This document shows positions 42,205 to 51,468 of a stretch of DNA of 64,000 nt, piece after piece. The position numbers and the translations under genes were made by a program. The notes below the pieces were generated by a model, which ran no database searches, was not told the origin of the DNA, and saw only the letters and a program-made list of their open reading frames with translations. Source of the stretch: Azoarcus sp. DN11. GTDB lineage: Bacteria > Pseudomonadota > Gammaproteobacteria > Burkholderiales > Rhodocyclaceae. The stretch lies in assembly GCF_003628555.1 (NCBI RefSeq), contig NZ_CP021731.1, positions 1,860,001 to 1,924,000 on the forward strand, given 5' to 3'. Position 1 is the first letter of the stretch. Each line of letters opens with the position of its first letter.

Positions 42205-43329
42205 ATGTCCGCCACCGCCATTCCCGCGCAACCCGGCCCGCCGCTGTGGCTGCTCGCCGAACTCACCTACCGCTGCCCGCTGCACTGCGCGTTCTGCTAC
42301 AACCCGGTCGATTTCACGTCGAGCGGGCCGGAGCTTTCCACCGAGGACTGGCTGCGCGTGCTGCGCGAGGCGCGCGCGGCGGGCAGCGTGCAATGCGGCT
42401 TCTCGGGCGGCGAGCCGATGCTGCGCGACGACCTCGAAGTGCTCGTCGCCGAGGCGCATCGTCTGGGCTTCTACACCAACCTCCTGACCTCCGGCGTCGG
42501 CCTCACGCCCGAGCGCGCCGCGGCGCTGAAGACGGCCGGCCTCGATCACATCCAGCTGTCGTTCCAGGACTCGACGCGCGAGCTCAACGACTTTCTGTCG
42601 CACACCCGCACCTTCGACCTCAAGCAGCGCGTCGCCACGCTGATCAAGGAGAATGGCTGGCCGATGGTGATGAACTGCGTGATCCATCGGCTGAACATCG
42701 AATACATCGACCGCATCATCGAGATGGCGGTCGAGCTGGGCGCGGAGTACCTCGAACTCGCGAACAGCCAGTACTACTCGTGGGCGCTGCTGAACCGCGA
42801 CCAGTTGCTGCCCACGCGCGCGCAGATCGAGCGGGCCGAGCGCGTGACCAACGAATACCGGGAAAAGTACGGCGACCGCATCCGCATTTTCTTCGTCGTG
42901 CCCGATTACCATGAGAAGCGCCCGAAGAAGTGCATGAACGGCTGGGGCAACGTTTTCCTCACCGTCACGCCGGACGGCACCGCGCTGCCCTGTCACACGG
43001 CAAAGATGCTGCCGGGCCTCGCCTTCCCCAACGTGCGCGAGATGGGCGTGCGCGAGATCTGGTACACGGAAGGCTTCAACCGCTATCGCGGCGACGGCTG
43101 GATGAAGGAGTCCTGCCGCAGCTGCCCGGACAAGGAAAAGGACCTCGGCGGCTGCCGCTGCCAGGCCTACATGCTTGCGGGCGATCCGGCCGAAGCCGAT
43201 CCGGTGTGCGACCGGTCGCCGGCGCATCATGTCGTGGTCGAGGCGCTGGCGCGGGCGGAAGCAGGCAAGGGACGGGAGGTGCCGCTGGTGTTCCGCGATC
43301 CGGTGGCGTCGCGGCGGCTTGCCGGCTGA
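42205..43329 (+). CDS. pqqE: PqqE, radical SAM PqqA glutamate-tyrosine cross-linking enzyme
   Basis: This is a 374-residue radical SAM enzyme. The cluster cysteines Cys24, Cys28 and Cys31 (RCPLHCAFC) bind the SAM [4Fe-4S] cluster. C-terminal SPASM cysteines appear in CHTAK, CRSCPDKEKDLGGCRCQA and CDRSP and bind auxiliary clusters. It joins Glu16 and Tyr20 of PqqA. Start ATG 42205 follows GGGAGGGCACC. No pqqF protease gene follows. Other peptidases commonly substitute. Confidence 0.95.
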   Translation: MSATAIPAQPGPPLWLLAELTYRCPLHCAFCYNPVDFTSSGPELSTEDWLRVLREARAAGSVQCGFSGGEPMLRDDLEVLVAEAHRLGFYTNLLTSGVGLTPERAAALKTAGLDHIQLSFQDSTRELNDFLSHTRTFDLKQRVATLIKENGWPMVMNCVIHRLNIEYIDRIIEMAVELGAEYLELANSQYYSWALLNRDQLLPTRAQIERAERVTNEYREKYGDRIRIFFVVPDYHEKRPKKCMNGWGNVFLTVTPDGTALPCHTAKMLPGLAFPNVREMGVREIWYTEGFNRYRGDGWMKESCRSCPDKEKDLGGCRCQAYMLAGDPAEADPVCDRSPAHHVVVEALARAEAGKGREVPLVFRDPVASRRLAG

Positions 43330-43366
43330 CCGCCGGAAGCATCCCGCGAGGCCGGAGCCGGCGATA

Positions 43367-43561
43367 TCAGCGGCGATAGCGCCAGCTGCGGCTGTCGTCG
43401 TCCCAGTAGCGATAACCGTCGCCGTAGCCGCGGTTGCCCCAGTAGCGGTGATGGTGGCCATAGCCGCCATGGTCGTCGTAATCCAGCGGCAGGATGATAC
43501 AGCCGCCGAGCAGGCCGGCCACGAGGGACGTGGCGAGGAGCTTGGTGAATGTGCGAGCCAT
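43367..43561 (-). CDS. Small glycine/tyrosine-rich lipoprotein
   Basis: This is a 64-residue protein. The signal sequence ends in the lipobox LLGGC (lipidated Cys about residue 21). The mature part is rich in Gly, Tyr, His, Arg and Trp (HHRYWGNRGYGDGYRYWDDDSRSW). It is a common uncharacterised type of small outer-envelope lipoprotein. The start is supported by AAGGAGG upstream on the minus strand. Function unknown. It is convergent with pqqE. Confidence 0.75.
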   Translation of the reverse strand: MARTFTKLLATSLVAGLLGGCIILPLDYDDHGGYGHHHRYWGNRGYGDGYRYWDDDSRSWRYRR

Positions 43562-43682
43562 GATTGACCTCCTTGTCAGTGGTCAACGTCCCGCCGGCGG
43601 TGGCCGTGCACTGCCGGTCATGACTCGTTTGTAAGACTGTGTATGCGAAGTGCCATGCAAGCACGGCACTTCGGTCATGCGC

Positions 43683-44633
43683 TCATGCCGCGAGCAGCGG
43701 CTCCAGGTAGTCGGGCTTCGGTCCGGCGGGCACGATTCCCGTCGGATTGAGCGCCTTGATGGAATAGTAGCCGGCCTTGATATGGTCGGGGCGAACGCTC
43801 GCTGCGAAGGCCGGGATCGCCAGCAGGCGCACGAGGTAGGCGAGTACCGCGGGGTAGGCGGAGAGCGGCCGCAGGTTGCACTTGAACAGGCTGTAGTAGG
43901 CCAGCTCGAAGCGCACCAGTGTGACGAAGGCGCGGATGTCGCTCTCGGTCAGCCGGTCGCCTGCGAGCCAGTCGGCACGTGCGAGCCGCTCCTCCATCCA
44001 GTCCAGCGTCCCGAAAACCTCCGCGACCGCTTCCTCGTAGGCCTTCTGGGTACCTGCGAAGCCGGCCCGATACACGCCGTTGTTGAATCCCGCGTACAGG
44101 CGCTCGTTGACGGCGTCGATCTCCGCTTCCAGCCCGGCCGGGCGCAGGTCGACGTCCTGCGTGGCGAGCGCGGCGAAGTCCTTGTCGAGGATGCGGACGA
44201 TGTCCGACGACTCGTTATTGACGATCGTGCGCGTCTTCTTGTCCCACAGCACCGGCACCGTCGCGCGGCCGGTGTGCGTCGGGTCGGCCAGGGTATAGAT
44301 CTCATGCATGTAGCTCGCGCCATTGACGCGGTCGAAGTCGGTGCCGTCGCGGCCGGTGAAAGCCCAGCCCTGGTCACCCAGGCGCGGGTCGACCGCGCAC
44401 ACGTCGATCACGTGTTCGAGGCCCTTCAGGCGCAGCGCGATCAGCGTCCTGCACGCCCACGGGCAGATGTAGGCGACGTAGAGCTGGTAGCGACCCGCTT
44501 CCGGCGAAAAGCCTTTCGCGCTGTCCGCGCCGATCCGGTCGCGAAACCCGGAGTGCTGGCGGATGAAGCGCCCGTCGGCGTCGCTCTTCTGCACCGGCTG
44601 CCAGTTTTCCGCCCATTGTCCGTTTACAAGCAT
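43683..44633 (-). CDS. Glutathionyl-hydroquinone reductase-like GST (xi class)
   Basis: This is a 316-residue thiol reductase. The active-site motif YICPWACRT (nucleophile Cys57) followed by an all-alpha C-terminal domain (about 150-290) is typical of xi-class enzymes such as YqjG and PcpF. These remove glutathione from S-glutathionyl-hydroquinones with a second glutathione. Start ATG 44633 (MLVNGQWAENW) follows GAGAGAGGAA. A longer frame to 44735 lacks similarity at its start. It would protect against quinones from aromatic metabolism. Divergent from a DoxX gene, with 294 bases between starts in which no further gene was seen. Confidence 0.9.
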   Translation of the reverse strand: MLVNGQWAENWQPVQKSDADGRFIRQHSGFRDRIGADSAKGFSPEAGRYQLYVAYICPWACRTLIALRLKGLEHVIDVCAVDPRLGDQGWAFTGRDGTDFDRVNGASYMHEIYTLADPTHTGRATVPVLWDKKTRTIVNNESSDIVRILDKDFAALATQDVDLRPAGLEAEIDAVNERLYAGFNNGVYRAGFAGTQKAYEEAVAEVFGTLDWMEERLARADWLAGDRLTESDIRAFVTLVRFELAYYSLFKCNLRPLSAYPAVLAYLVRLLAIPAFAASVRPDHIKAGYYSIKALNPTGIVPAGPKPDYLEPLLAA

Positions 44634-44927
44634 GTTTTCCTCTCTCTGTTCGGGGTTCGACCCTCGTTGGTGGGGAGAAGGTATTGGACCCGTGGCGGAA
44701 GATATAGGACCCCCGCCGGGCATTACTGTTGCCATAAGCGGAACAGCGCGTGGTTCTTTGTGTGGGGCCCGATGCGTGGCGGCCGGACTTATTGTTGCTG
44801 GTTGTGGAACATATCATGTCAATTTGCGCTGTTTTCCGGCGTTTTCTCGCCCGGTACAGTTTGGGTTGTGGTCAGCACGCATTTCAAAAAAGGCGGACGG
44901 CCCCCACCCAATCAATGGAGAAATAAA

Positions 44928-45380
44928 ATGAGCAACGGACTCGTGAATCGCCTTCTCGCTACCAACGCCGGCTGGGGGGCGCTGGCGCTGCGCCTCCCGG
45001 TGGGCATCATCTTTGCCGCGCATGGCGCGCAGAAGCTCTTTGGCTGGTTCGGCGGCTACGGCCTCGAAGGGACGGGGAAGTGGATGGCGTCGATCGGTCT
45101 CGAGCCGGGTTACCTGATGGCGCTGCTGGGCGGCGGCGCGGAATTTTTCGGTGGCCTCGCGCTGATCATCGGCCTGCTCGTGCGTCCGGCATCGGCGGTG
45201 CTGGCCTTTGCGATGTTGGTGGCGATCTTCAGCGTGCACGCGGCCAACGGTCTGTTCATGAAGAACAACGGCTACGAGTACGGGTTGGCGCTGCTGGCAG
45301 TCGCCATCTCGCTGCTGTTCAGCGGTGCGGGCAAGGCCTCGCTGGACGCCGTGCTGGCGCCCGCGGGCGGCAAGCGTTAA
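44928..45380 (+). CDS. DoxX family membrane protein
   Basis: This is a 150-residue four-helix membrane protein. It opens with ALRLPVGIIFAAHGAQKLFGWFGGYGLEGTGKWMASIGL, the classical DoxX/YphA pattern. Function is not established in bacteria. Many members appear with redox or stress genes. The start is ATG 44928 after GGAGAAATAAA. It is followed after 32 bases by an esterase gene that is probably co-transcribed, and divergent from a quinone-detoxifying GST. Confidence 0.85.
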   Translation: MSNGLVNRLLATNAGWGALALRLPVGIIFAAHGAQKLFGWFGGYGLEGTGKWMASIGLEPGYLMALLGGGAEFFGGLALIIGLLVRPASAVLAFAMLVAIFSVHAANGLFMKNNGYEYGLALLAVAISLLFSGAGKASLDAVLAPAGGKR

Positions 45381-45412
45381 TCGAAACCGGCACCATTCGA
45401 GCGGAAACGACC

Positions 45413-46042
45413 ATGCAAGACGACTCCTCCATCCTCGTTCAGAAACCTGCCGGCACGGGCCGGCGCCTCATCCTCCTGTTCCACGGCGTGGGAGCCACGC
45501 CGGAAAATCTCCTGCCGCTCGCCGCAGCGATCGCGACGACCGAACCGGCCGCCTGGGTGGTGAGCGTGCGCTCGCCGGATCCGTCGGATTTCGGCATGGG
45601 CTGGCAGTGGTTCCCGGTGCGCGCCGTTACCGAGGAAAACCGCATCGACCGCATCGCCGCTGCAATGCCGGGCTTCGTCCAGGCAGTGCGGGGCTGGCAG
45701 AAGCGGTCGGGGCTTGATCCCGAGGCCACGACGCTGATCGGCTTTTCGCAAGGCGCCATCATGGCGCTCGAATCGACTCAGCTGCCCGACGCGATCGCCG
45801 CGCAGGTGATTTCCATCGCCGGACGGTTTGCGCAACCGCCCCGGATCTGCCCGGAGACCATCACGGTGCACTTCGTGCATGGCGACGACGACCCGGTGAT
45901 CGACCCGCGCTACAGCATCGCAGCGGCAGACCGGCTCGCTTCGATGGGCGCGCGAGTCGATCTGAACATGATTCCCGAGGTGGGGCACATGATCGATCAA
46001 GGCGTCGTTGAGCGGGTGTGCGAACAGGTGCGCAAAGGGTGA
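45413..46042 (+). CDS. Phospholipase/carboxylesterase family hydrolase (YpfH-like)
   Basis: This is a 209-residue alpha/beta-hydrolase. Oxyanion HGVGATPENLLPLA, nucleophile Ser in IGFSQGAIMALE, acid Asp in HGDDDPVIDPR and His in PEVGHMIDQ make a complete triad. Related enzymes hydrolyse short acyl esters or thioesters. Substrate unknown. Start ATG 45413 directly follows the DoxX gene, suggesting an operon. Confidence 0.85.
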   Translation: MQDDSSILVQKPAGTGRRLILLFHGVGATPENLLPLAAAIATTEPAAWVVSVRSPDPSDFGMGWQWFPVRAVTEENRIDRIAAAMPGFVQAVRGWQKRSGLDPEATTLIGFSQGAIMALESTQLPDAIAAQVISIAGRFAQPPRICPETITVHFVHGDDDPVIDPRYSIAAADRLASMGARVDLNMIPEVGHMIDQGVVERVCEQVRKG

Positions 46043-46091
46043 ACAGTGGGGGGGCGCGATTCCCGTCCCCCACGGTAGGCGGCGTGTCCCG

Positions 46092-47147
46092 TTACGATCC
46101 GGGCCGTGACACGGGATTCAGGCGCCAGCCCGCGCGCGGGTCCGTCCTGCGCCTTCGATAAGCGCCGGGCGGCGTGCCCGTCCACTGCTTGAATGCGCGG
46201 TTGAACGCGGCTGGGTCATCGAAGCCGAGATCGGCGCCGATGTTGGCGATCGGTTCATCCGAGCGTGAAATGCGTGCGATCGCCACGTCGCGCCGCAGGG
46301 CATCCTTGATCGCCTGGAAGTGCGTGCCTTCGGCGTCGAGGTGGCGGGCGAGGGTGCGGGGTGAGATGTGCAGGGCGCGGGCGACGTCCCGCACCGTTTG
46401 CGGCGTGCCGAGGTGCGCTTCGAGCAGGTCGCGCACGCGGTGGGTGACCAGGCGTTCGCTCACCGAAACGTGGATCCAGTCCATCGGGGCCCTGCGCAGG
46501 AAGGCCGCGAGCGAGGCCTTGTCCTGGCGGATGGGGGCATCCATGAAGGCGGGTTCGATGTGGAGTGCGGTGAGCGGGCGGTCGAAGCGCGCGGGGCCGG
46601 CGTACATGTTGATGTATTCGCCGGCGTGCGGTGGGGGCGGGTAGGCGAGGTCGACGTGGGCGAAGAGGAGCTTGCGGTCGATCATCCACGACGCGATGCC
46701 TTGCGCGAGCATCAGCATCAGTTCCAGGATCAGCACCCGCGCATCGCCCAGGTCGGTCCGCTCGACCAGCGTGATACGCGTGAGGCCGTCATCGTCGTGC
46801 ATCTCGAAATGGATGTCGTCCAGCATCAGCCGAAAGAAGCCGCAATACCGGTGCAGCGCGACGCGCAGGTTGGCAGCGTCGAGCAGACACAGGCACAGGA
46901 ACTTGAGCGTGCCGGCGCGCAGGGGGCGCGAGAAGAAGAGAGGCGTCTCGTCATCCAGTTCGACCGCGAGCGTGCGGTAGAACAGCGCGAACTGTTCAAC
47001 GGTGACGCGCGCCGATTCCTGTTCGAGCAGCGCCGGTGCAATGCCGGCGCGGGCGATGCAGTCCCGGGCGAGCGCCCGGCGCTCACCGAGCCGCTCGACG
47101 AGCTGGCCGATCATGCGGATCGGAACGGTGACGGATGGCCGGTTCAT
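46092..47147 (-). CDS. AraC-family transcriptional regulator
   Basis: This is a 351-residue regulator with an arabinose-binding-like N-terminal domain (about 20-205) as in OruR/ArgR-like and fatty-acid-linked AraC proteins. The C-terminal double helix-turn-helix (about 245-340) contains VRDVARALHISPRTLARHLDAEG and IANIGADLGFDDPAAFNRAFKQWTGTPPGAYR. It is divergent from an acyl-CoA dehydrogenase/thiolase/acyl-CoA ligase operon, with 230 bases between starts, and is most likely its activator. Confidence 0.88.
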   Translation of the reverse strand: MNRPSVTVPIRMIGQLVERLGERRALARDCIARAGIAPALLEQESARVTVEQFALFYRTLAVELDDETPLFFSRPLRAGTLKFLCLCLLDAANLRVALHRYCGFFRLMLDDIHFEMHDDDGLTRITLVERTDLGDARVLILELMLMLAQGIASWMIDRKLLFAHVDLAYPPPPHAGEYINMYAGPARFDRPLTALHIEPAFMDAPIRQDKASLAAFLRRAPMDWIHVSVSERLVTHRVRDLLEAHLGTPQTVRDVARALHISPRTLARHLDAEGTHFQAIKDALRRDVAIARISRSDEPIANIGADLGFDDPAAFNRAFKQWTGTPPGAYRRRRTDPRAGWRLNPVSRPGS

Positions 47148-47227
47148 GCTTCAGTGATTCCCATGAGTCGGTGAATCGTGGCAGGAAATGTCAATCGATG
47201 GGCGTTTTCTGCCATCTACAAGCATGA

Positions 47228-47245
47228 CCATACGCAATAGTATGG
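47228..47245. promoter_or_regulatory. CCATAC-N6-GTATGG dyad
   Basis: A 6-6-6 perfect inverted repeat midway between the AraC gene and the acyl-CoA dehydrogenase gene, 82 bases upstream of the AraC start codon and about 133 bases before the dehydrogenase. It is a candidate AraC binding or autoregulation site. Confidence 0.4.
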
Positions 47246-47377
47246 GTCGCAAATCACGACATCTGAAACAGTTAAGCCGTTGCCGGTGGGGTGATTGATT
47301 CGGAAACTCGCCGAGTTCTGGCAATTAAAGCACAGATGCACCCATTGCCCGCCAAGTGGTGGTGACGAGGAGAGATC

Positions 47378-48514
47378 ATGGATTTCCAGTTGAACGCGGA
47401 GCAGCGCGAGATCCGCGAGCTCGCGCGGCGTTTCTCGGACCGCGAGATCGTGCCGCGTGCCGCCGGGGCCGATCGCAGCAAGGCCTTCCCGCTCGAGGTG
47501 CATCAACGCGCGCAGGAGCTGGGCCTGCTCGGCATCAACCTCCCGGAATCGGTCGGGGGCGGCGGTCTGGGCTGCCTCGAACTAGTGCTGGTGACCGAAG
47601 CCTTGTGCCGCGGCTGCCTCGGCATCGGCACTGCCTTGTGCGTGAATGCGCTGGCGACCGAGCCGATCGTGATTGCGGGTACCGAGGCGCAGCGCAGGCG
47701 CTATCTCGCCGCGGCGGCGCAGGGGGCGTTGGCGAGCTTCGCGATGACGGAGCCGGGAGCGGGGTCGGACGTGGCCGGCATCCGCACGCGCGCCGAGCGC
47801 GTGTCCGGCGGCTACATGCTGACGGGCAGCAAGATCTGGATCTCGAACGCCAACGTCGCCGAGTTCTTCGTCGTCTTCGCCAAGACCGCGCCGGATGCCG
47901 GCCACCGGGGCATGACGGCCTTCATCGTGCCGCGCGCAAGCCGGGGGCTGTCGGTCGGCGAGCCGCTGGGCAAGCTCGGACAGTGCGCCGCGCCCACCTG
48001 CGAGGTCTTCCTCGACAAGGTGTTCGTGCCGGAAGACCACCGGCTGGGCCAGGACGGCAGCGGCTTCGAGCTCGCGATGACGGTGTTCGACCACTCGCGG
48101 CCGATGGTCGCGGCCTTCGGGGTCGGACTCATCGAGCGTTGCATCGACGAGGCGCTGGCTTACGCGACCGAGCGCCGAAGCATGGGCAGGCGCCTGGTCG
48201 AGCATCAGGCCGTCGCGCATAAGCTCGCCGAGATGCGCATGAAGCTCGAGGCGGCGCGCCTGCTCACCTACCAGGCGGCGTGGCTGCTGGATCAGGGCCG
48301 GCCGAACACGATCGAGGCGTCGGTCGCCAAGGCCTTTGCCGCCGATGCGGCGATGTGGGCCGCGACCGAGGCGGTGCAGATTTTCGGCGGCATGGGCTAC
48401 TCGACCGAGTATCCGGTGGAAAAACTCTTCCGCGACGCCAAGGTGCTGCAGATCTACGAAGGCACGAGCGAAATCCAGCGCAACATCATCGCCCGGGAAA
48501 TGCAGCGGGCTTGA
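47378..48514 (+). CDS. Acyl-CoA dehydrogenase
   Basis: This is a 378-residue FAD enzyme that introduces the alpha-beta double bond in acyl-CoA. Signatures: [21 protein letters not shown] (substrate/FAD), [20 protein letters not shown] and the C-terminal [40 protein letters not shown]. The Glu in YEGTSEIQ is the usual catalytic base of short/medium-chain enzymes. Start ATG 47378 follows GAGGAGAG. It is the first gene of a three-gene operon with a thiolase (17 bases downstream) and an acyl-CoA ligase. Substrate chain type is not readable. Confidence 0.93.
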   Translation: MDFQLNAEQREIRELARRFSDREIVPRAAGADRSKAFPLEVHQRAQELGLLGINLPESVGGGGLGCLELVLVTEALCRGCLGIGTALCVNALATEPIVIAGTEAQRRRYLAAAAQGALASFAMTEPGAGSDVAGIRTRAERVSGGYMLTGSKIWISNANVAEFFVVFAKTAPDAGHRGMTAFIVPRASRGLSVGEPLGKLGQCAAPTCEVFLDKVFVPEDHRLGQDGSGFELAMTVFDHSRPMVAAFGVGLIERCIDEALAYATERRSMGRRLVEHQAVAHKLAEMRMKLEAARLLTYQAAWLLDQGRPNTIEASVAKAFAADAAMWAATEAVQIFGGMGYSTEYPVEKLFRDAKVLQIYEGTSEIQRNIIAREMQRA

Positions 48515-48530
48515 ACGACAGGAGCAATCG

Positions 48531-49721
48531 ATGACTCAACCCCACCCTCACGAAGCGCTGATCCTCGGCGCCGTCCGCACCCCCTTCGGCCGCCGCGGCG
48601 GCGCGCTGCGCGAGACCCGTCCCGACGAACTGCTGGCGACGGCGATCGGCGGCGTGCTGCAGCGCACCGGCCTGCCCGCCGATCGCGTCGGCGACGTGCT
48701 CGCGGGCTGCGTGAGCCAGGCCGGCGAGCAGGGCGCCAATATCGGCCGCCAGGCGGCGCTGCTGGCGGGTCTGCCGGCCGAGGTGCCGGGCGTGTCGATG
48801 AACCGCATGTGCGGCTCCAGCCAGTTCGCGGTGCATGCGGCGTCGCAGGCAGTGGCGGCGGGCGATCTCGATTTCGCGATCGGCTGCGGCGTGGAGAGCA
48901 TGAGCCGCGTGCCGATGTTCCTTGATTTGACGCTGGGCGAGGGGGATTTTCGCGGCTTCGACGGCCTGCATCCCGACATCCTGCGTCGTTACGCGATCCC
49001 GCATCAGGTGGAGAGCGCCGAGCGCATCGCCGAGCAGTGGAAACTGTCGCGCGCGGACATGGACGACTTCGCGATCGAGAGCCATCGCCGCGCCGAAGCC
49101 GCCCGGGCCGCCGGCGTGCATGCCGAGATCCTGCCGGTGACGGGCGTGGACAGGGAAGGGGGGGCGATCACGCTGGCCCACGACGAGGGCATCCGCGCAT
49201 CGATCGACGTGGACCGGATGCGCGGCATGGCACCGGTGTTCCGGCAGCCGGGCGAAGGCGGCGTCACCGCCGCCAACGCGAGCCAGATGTCGGACGGTGC
49301 GTCGGCGGTGCTGGTGGGGCGCCGCGGGGCGGCCGAGGCGCACGGGATCAGGCCGCGGGCCCGCTTCCGTGCGCGTGTGGCGGTCGGTTCCGACCCGGTG
49401 ATGCAGCTCACCGGCGTGATCCCCGCTGCACGGCGCGCGCTGGAGGTCGCCGGGCTGTCGATCCGCGACCTCGACTGGATCGAGGTGAACGAGGCCTTCG
49501 CCAGCGTCGCGCTATGCTTCGCACGTGAGTTCGCGCCGGACCTCGACAAGCTCAATCCGTGGGGCGGCGCGATCGCCCATGGCCACCCGCTGGGCGGCAC
49601 CGGCGCCGGTCTGATGGCAAAGATGCTCGCCGGGCTGGAGCACCGCGGCGGCCAGTTCGGCCTGCAGGTGATGTGCATCGGCCACGGCATGGCGACGGCC
49701 ACGGTGATCGAACGGATCTGA
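48531..49721 (+). CDS. Thiolase (acetyl-CoA C-acyltransferase)
   Basis: This is a 396-residue thiolase. The nucleophile Cys is in [12 protein letters not shown], the second active-site pair is His in GHPLGGTGA and Cys in CIGHGMATA. The N-terminal [15 protein letters not shown] and NEAFASVAL are also typical. It cleaves 3-oxoacyl-CoA with CoA. Start ATG 48531 has GACAGGAGCAATCG upstream, 17 bases after the dehydrogenase. No enoyl-CoA hydratase or 3-hydroxyacyl-CoA dehydrogenase is in this operon, so the cycle must be completed by genes elsewhere. Confidence 0.93.
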   Translation: MTQPHPHEALILGAVRTPFGRRGGALRETRPDELLATAIGGVLQRTGLPADRVGDVLAGCVSQAGEQGANIGRQAALLAGLPAEVPGVSMNRMCGSSQFAVHAASQAVAAGDLDFAIGCGVESMSRVPMFLDLTLGEGDFRGFDGLHPDILRRYAIPHQVESAERIAEQWKLSRADMDDFAIESHRRAEAARAAGVHAEILPVTGVDREGGAITLAHDEGIRASIDVDRMRGMAPVFRQPGEGGVTAANASQMSDGASAVLVGRRGAAEAHGIRPRARFRARVAVGSDPVMQLTGVIPAARRALEVAGLSIRDLDWIEVNEAFASVALCFAREFAPDLDKLNPWGGAIAHGHPLGGTGAGLMAKMLAGLEHRGGQFGLQVMCIGHGMATATVIERI

Positions 49722-49791
49722 AGCGACGAAGCAAGCAGGCAGACGAACAGGGGCACAGCCGAGACCCCGGTACAACAAAGGAGACGAGAGG

Positions 49792-51369
49792 ATGAGTGCC
49801 GTGAAAACCGCCGACCTGAACGCGAACGCGCGTCGGGCCGCGCGCAACCTGATCGGCGATGCGTTCGCGCGATCGGTGCGCCGCAACCCGGAACGCGAGG
49901 CGCTGCGCTTCGAGGCGCGCAGCTGGCGTTACGCCGAGCTCGACCGCGCGGCCAATCGCGTGGCCAACCGATTGCTGGGGTTGGGCCTCGTCGCCGGCGA
50001 CCGTGTCGCGGCCTACGGGCGCAATTCCGATGCCTACGTGCTGCTGTGGCTGGGCTGCGCGAAGGCCGGCCTCATCCACGTGCCGATCAATTACGCGCTG
50101 CTCGACGCGGAACTGCGCTACATCGTCGACCAGTCGGGTGCGCGTGCGCTGTTCTGCGACGCCGACATGGCGGTGCACGTCGAGGCGCTCGGGCCGACGC
50201 TGGGTTGCGAATGGCGCGGGACGCTGGACGGCGGCAGCGGGCAGGACGTGCTCGAGTGGGCGCAGGGTGCGGGGGATGACGTGGCACCGCACATCGACAC
50301 GACGGATGAGGACATTGCCCAGCTCCTGTACACGTCCGGCACGACCGCCGCGCCCAAGGGGGCAATGATGAGCCATCGCGCGTTGCTGGCCGAATACACG
50401 AGCACGCTGCTCGCGACGGACATCCGCGGCGAGGACGTCTCGCTGGCCGCGCTGCCGCTCTACCATTCGGCGCAGATGCACGTCTTCCTGATGCCACAGC
50501 TGCTGGTCGGAGCCACGACGCGGCTGGTGCAGGCTCCGCAGCCGGACCGCTGCTTCGAGCTGTTCGAGCGTGAGCGCGTGACGTCCTTCTTCGCGCCACC
50601 GACGGTGTGGATCGCCTTCCTGCGTCATCCGGGCTTCGATGCGGCGCGCCTCGCCTCGCTGCAGAAAGGTTATTACGGCGCGTCGATCATGCCGGTGCCG
50701 GTGCTGCAGGAGCTCGCGTCGCGCCTGCCGGCGCTGAAGCTCTACAACTGCTATGGCCAGAGCGAGATCGCCCCGCTTGCGACCGTGCTGCGTCCGGAAG
50801 AACACGCCGAGCGCCCGGCCTCGGCGGGGCGGCCGATTTTCAACGTCGAGACGCGCATCGTCGATGTGAACATGCAGGACGTCGCGCCCGGGGAGATGGG
50901 CGAGATCGTGCATCGTTCGCCGCAGCTCATGAGTGGCTACTGGGACAAACCGGAGGAGACGGCAGGCACTTTCGCCGACGGCTGGTTCCGCACCGGCGAC
51001 GTCGGTTACCTGGACGAAGGCGGCTATCTCTACATCACCGACCGCATCAAGGACATCATCAAGAGCGGTGGGGTGGTGGTGGCGAGCCGCGAGGTGGAGG
51101 AGTGCCTGTACACACACCCGGCGGTGGCGGAGGTTGCAGTGATCGGCGTGCCTGACGAACGCTGGATCGAGGCCGTCGCGGCCGTCGTTGCCTTGAAGCA
51201 GGGCGCCACGGCGAGCGCGGACGAGCTGATCGCGCACGTGCGCGAGAATCTGGCCGCGTTCAAGGTGCCCAAGCGGGTGTACTTCGTTGAGGACATGCCG
51301 CGCAACGCGTCGGGGAAGTTGCTGAAACGCGAGCTGCGGGAACGATTCCGTACGGAAAGTGGCAACTAG
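49792..51369 (+). CDS. Acyl-CoA ligase (AMP-forming)
   Basis: This is a 525-residue adenylate-forming enzyme that activates a carboxylic acid with ATP and CoA. Motifs: the P-loop YTSGTTAAPKGAMMSH, NCYGQSEIAPLAT, GWFRTGDVGYLDEGGYLYITDRIKDIIKSGG and the C-terminal catalytic Lys in NASGKLLKREL. It resembles medium/long-chain fatty acid and aryl acid CoA ligases. It would feed the dehydrogenase and thiolase in the same operon. Start ATG 49792 follows AAGGAGACGAGAGG. Confidence 0.9.
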   Translation: MSAVKTADLNANARRAARNLIGDAFARSVRRNPEREALRFEARSWRYAELDRAANRVANRLLGLGLVAGDRVAAYGRNSDAYVLLWLGCAKAGLIHVPINYALLDAELRYIVDQSGARALFCDADMAVHVEALGPTLGCEWRGTLDGGSGQDVLEWAQGAGDDVAPHIDTTDEDIAQLLYTSGTTAAPKGAMMSHRALLAEYTSTLLATDIRGEDVSLAALPLYHSAQMHVFLMPQLLVGATTRLVQAPQPDRCFELFERERVTSFFAPPTVWIAFLRHPGFDAARLASLQKGYYGASIMPVPVLQELASRLPALKLYNCYGQSEIAPLATVLRPEEHAERPASAGRPIFNVETRIVDVNMQDVAPGEMGEIVHRSPQLMSGYWDKPEETAGTFADGWFRTGDVGYLDEGGYLYITDRIKDIIKSGGVVVASREVEECLYTHPAVAEVAVIGVPDERWIEAVAAVVALKQGATASADELIAHVRENLAAFKVPKRVYFVEDMPRNASGKLLKRELRERFRTESGN

Positions 51370-51427
51370 GATTCCCAGGCTCCGCGGCCGGTCGTCGCCT
51401 GGCGCCAAAGGTCCTCCCTGACGTGAA

Positions 51428-51456
51428 AACGCCCGACGCATCCGCCGGGCGTTTTT
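51428..51456. terminator. Bidirectional terminator between convergent genes
   Basis: AACGCCCG (51428-51435) pairs with CGGGCGTT (51446-51453) and TTTTT runs on the plus side. AAAA lies on the left for the opposite strand. It sits between the acyl-CoA ligase and the LysR gene ending at 51469. Confidence 0.85.
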
Positions 51457-51468
51457 CGCTCGAGCCGG

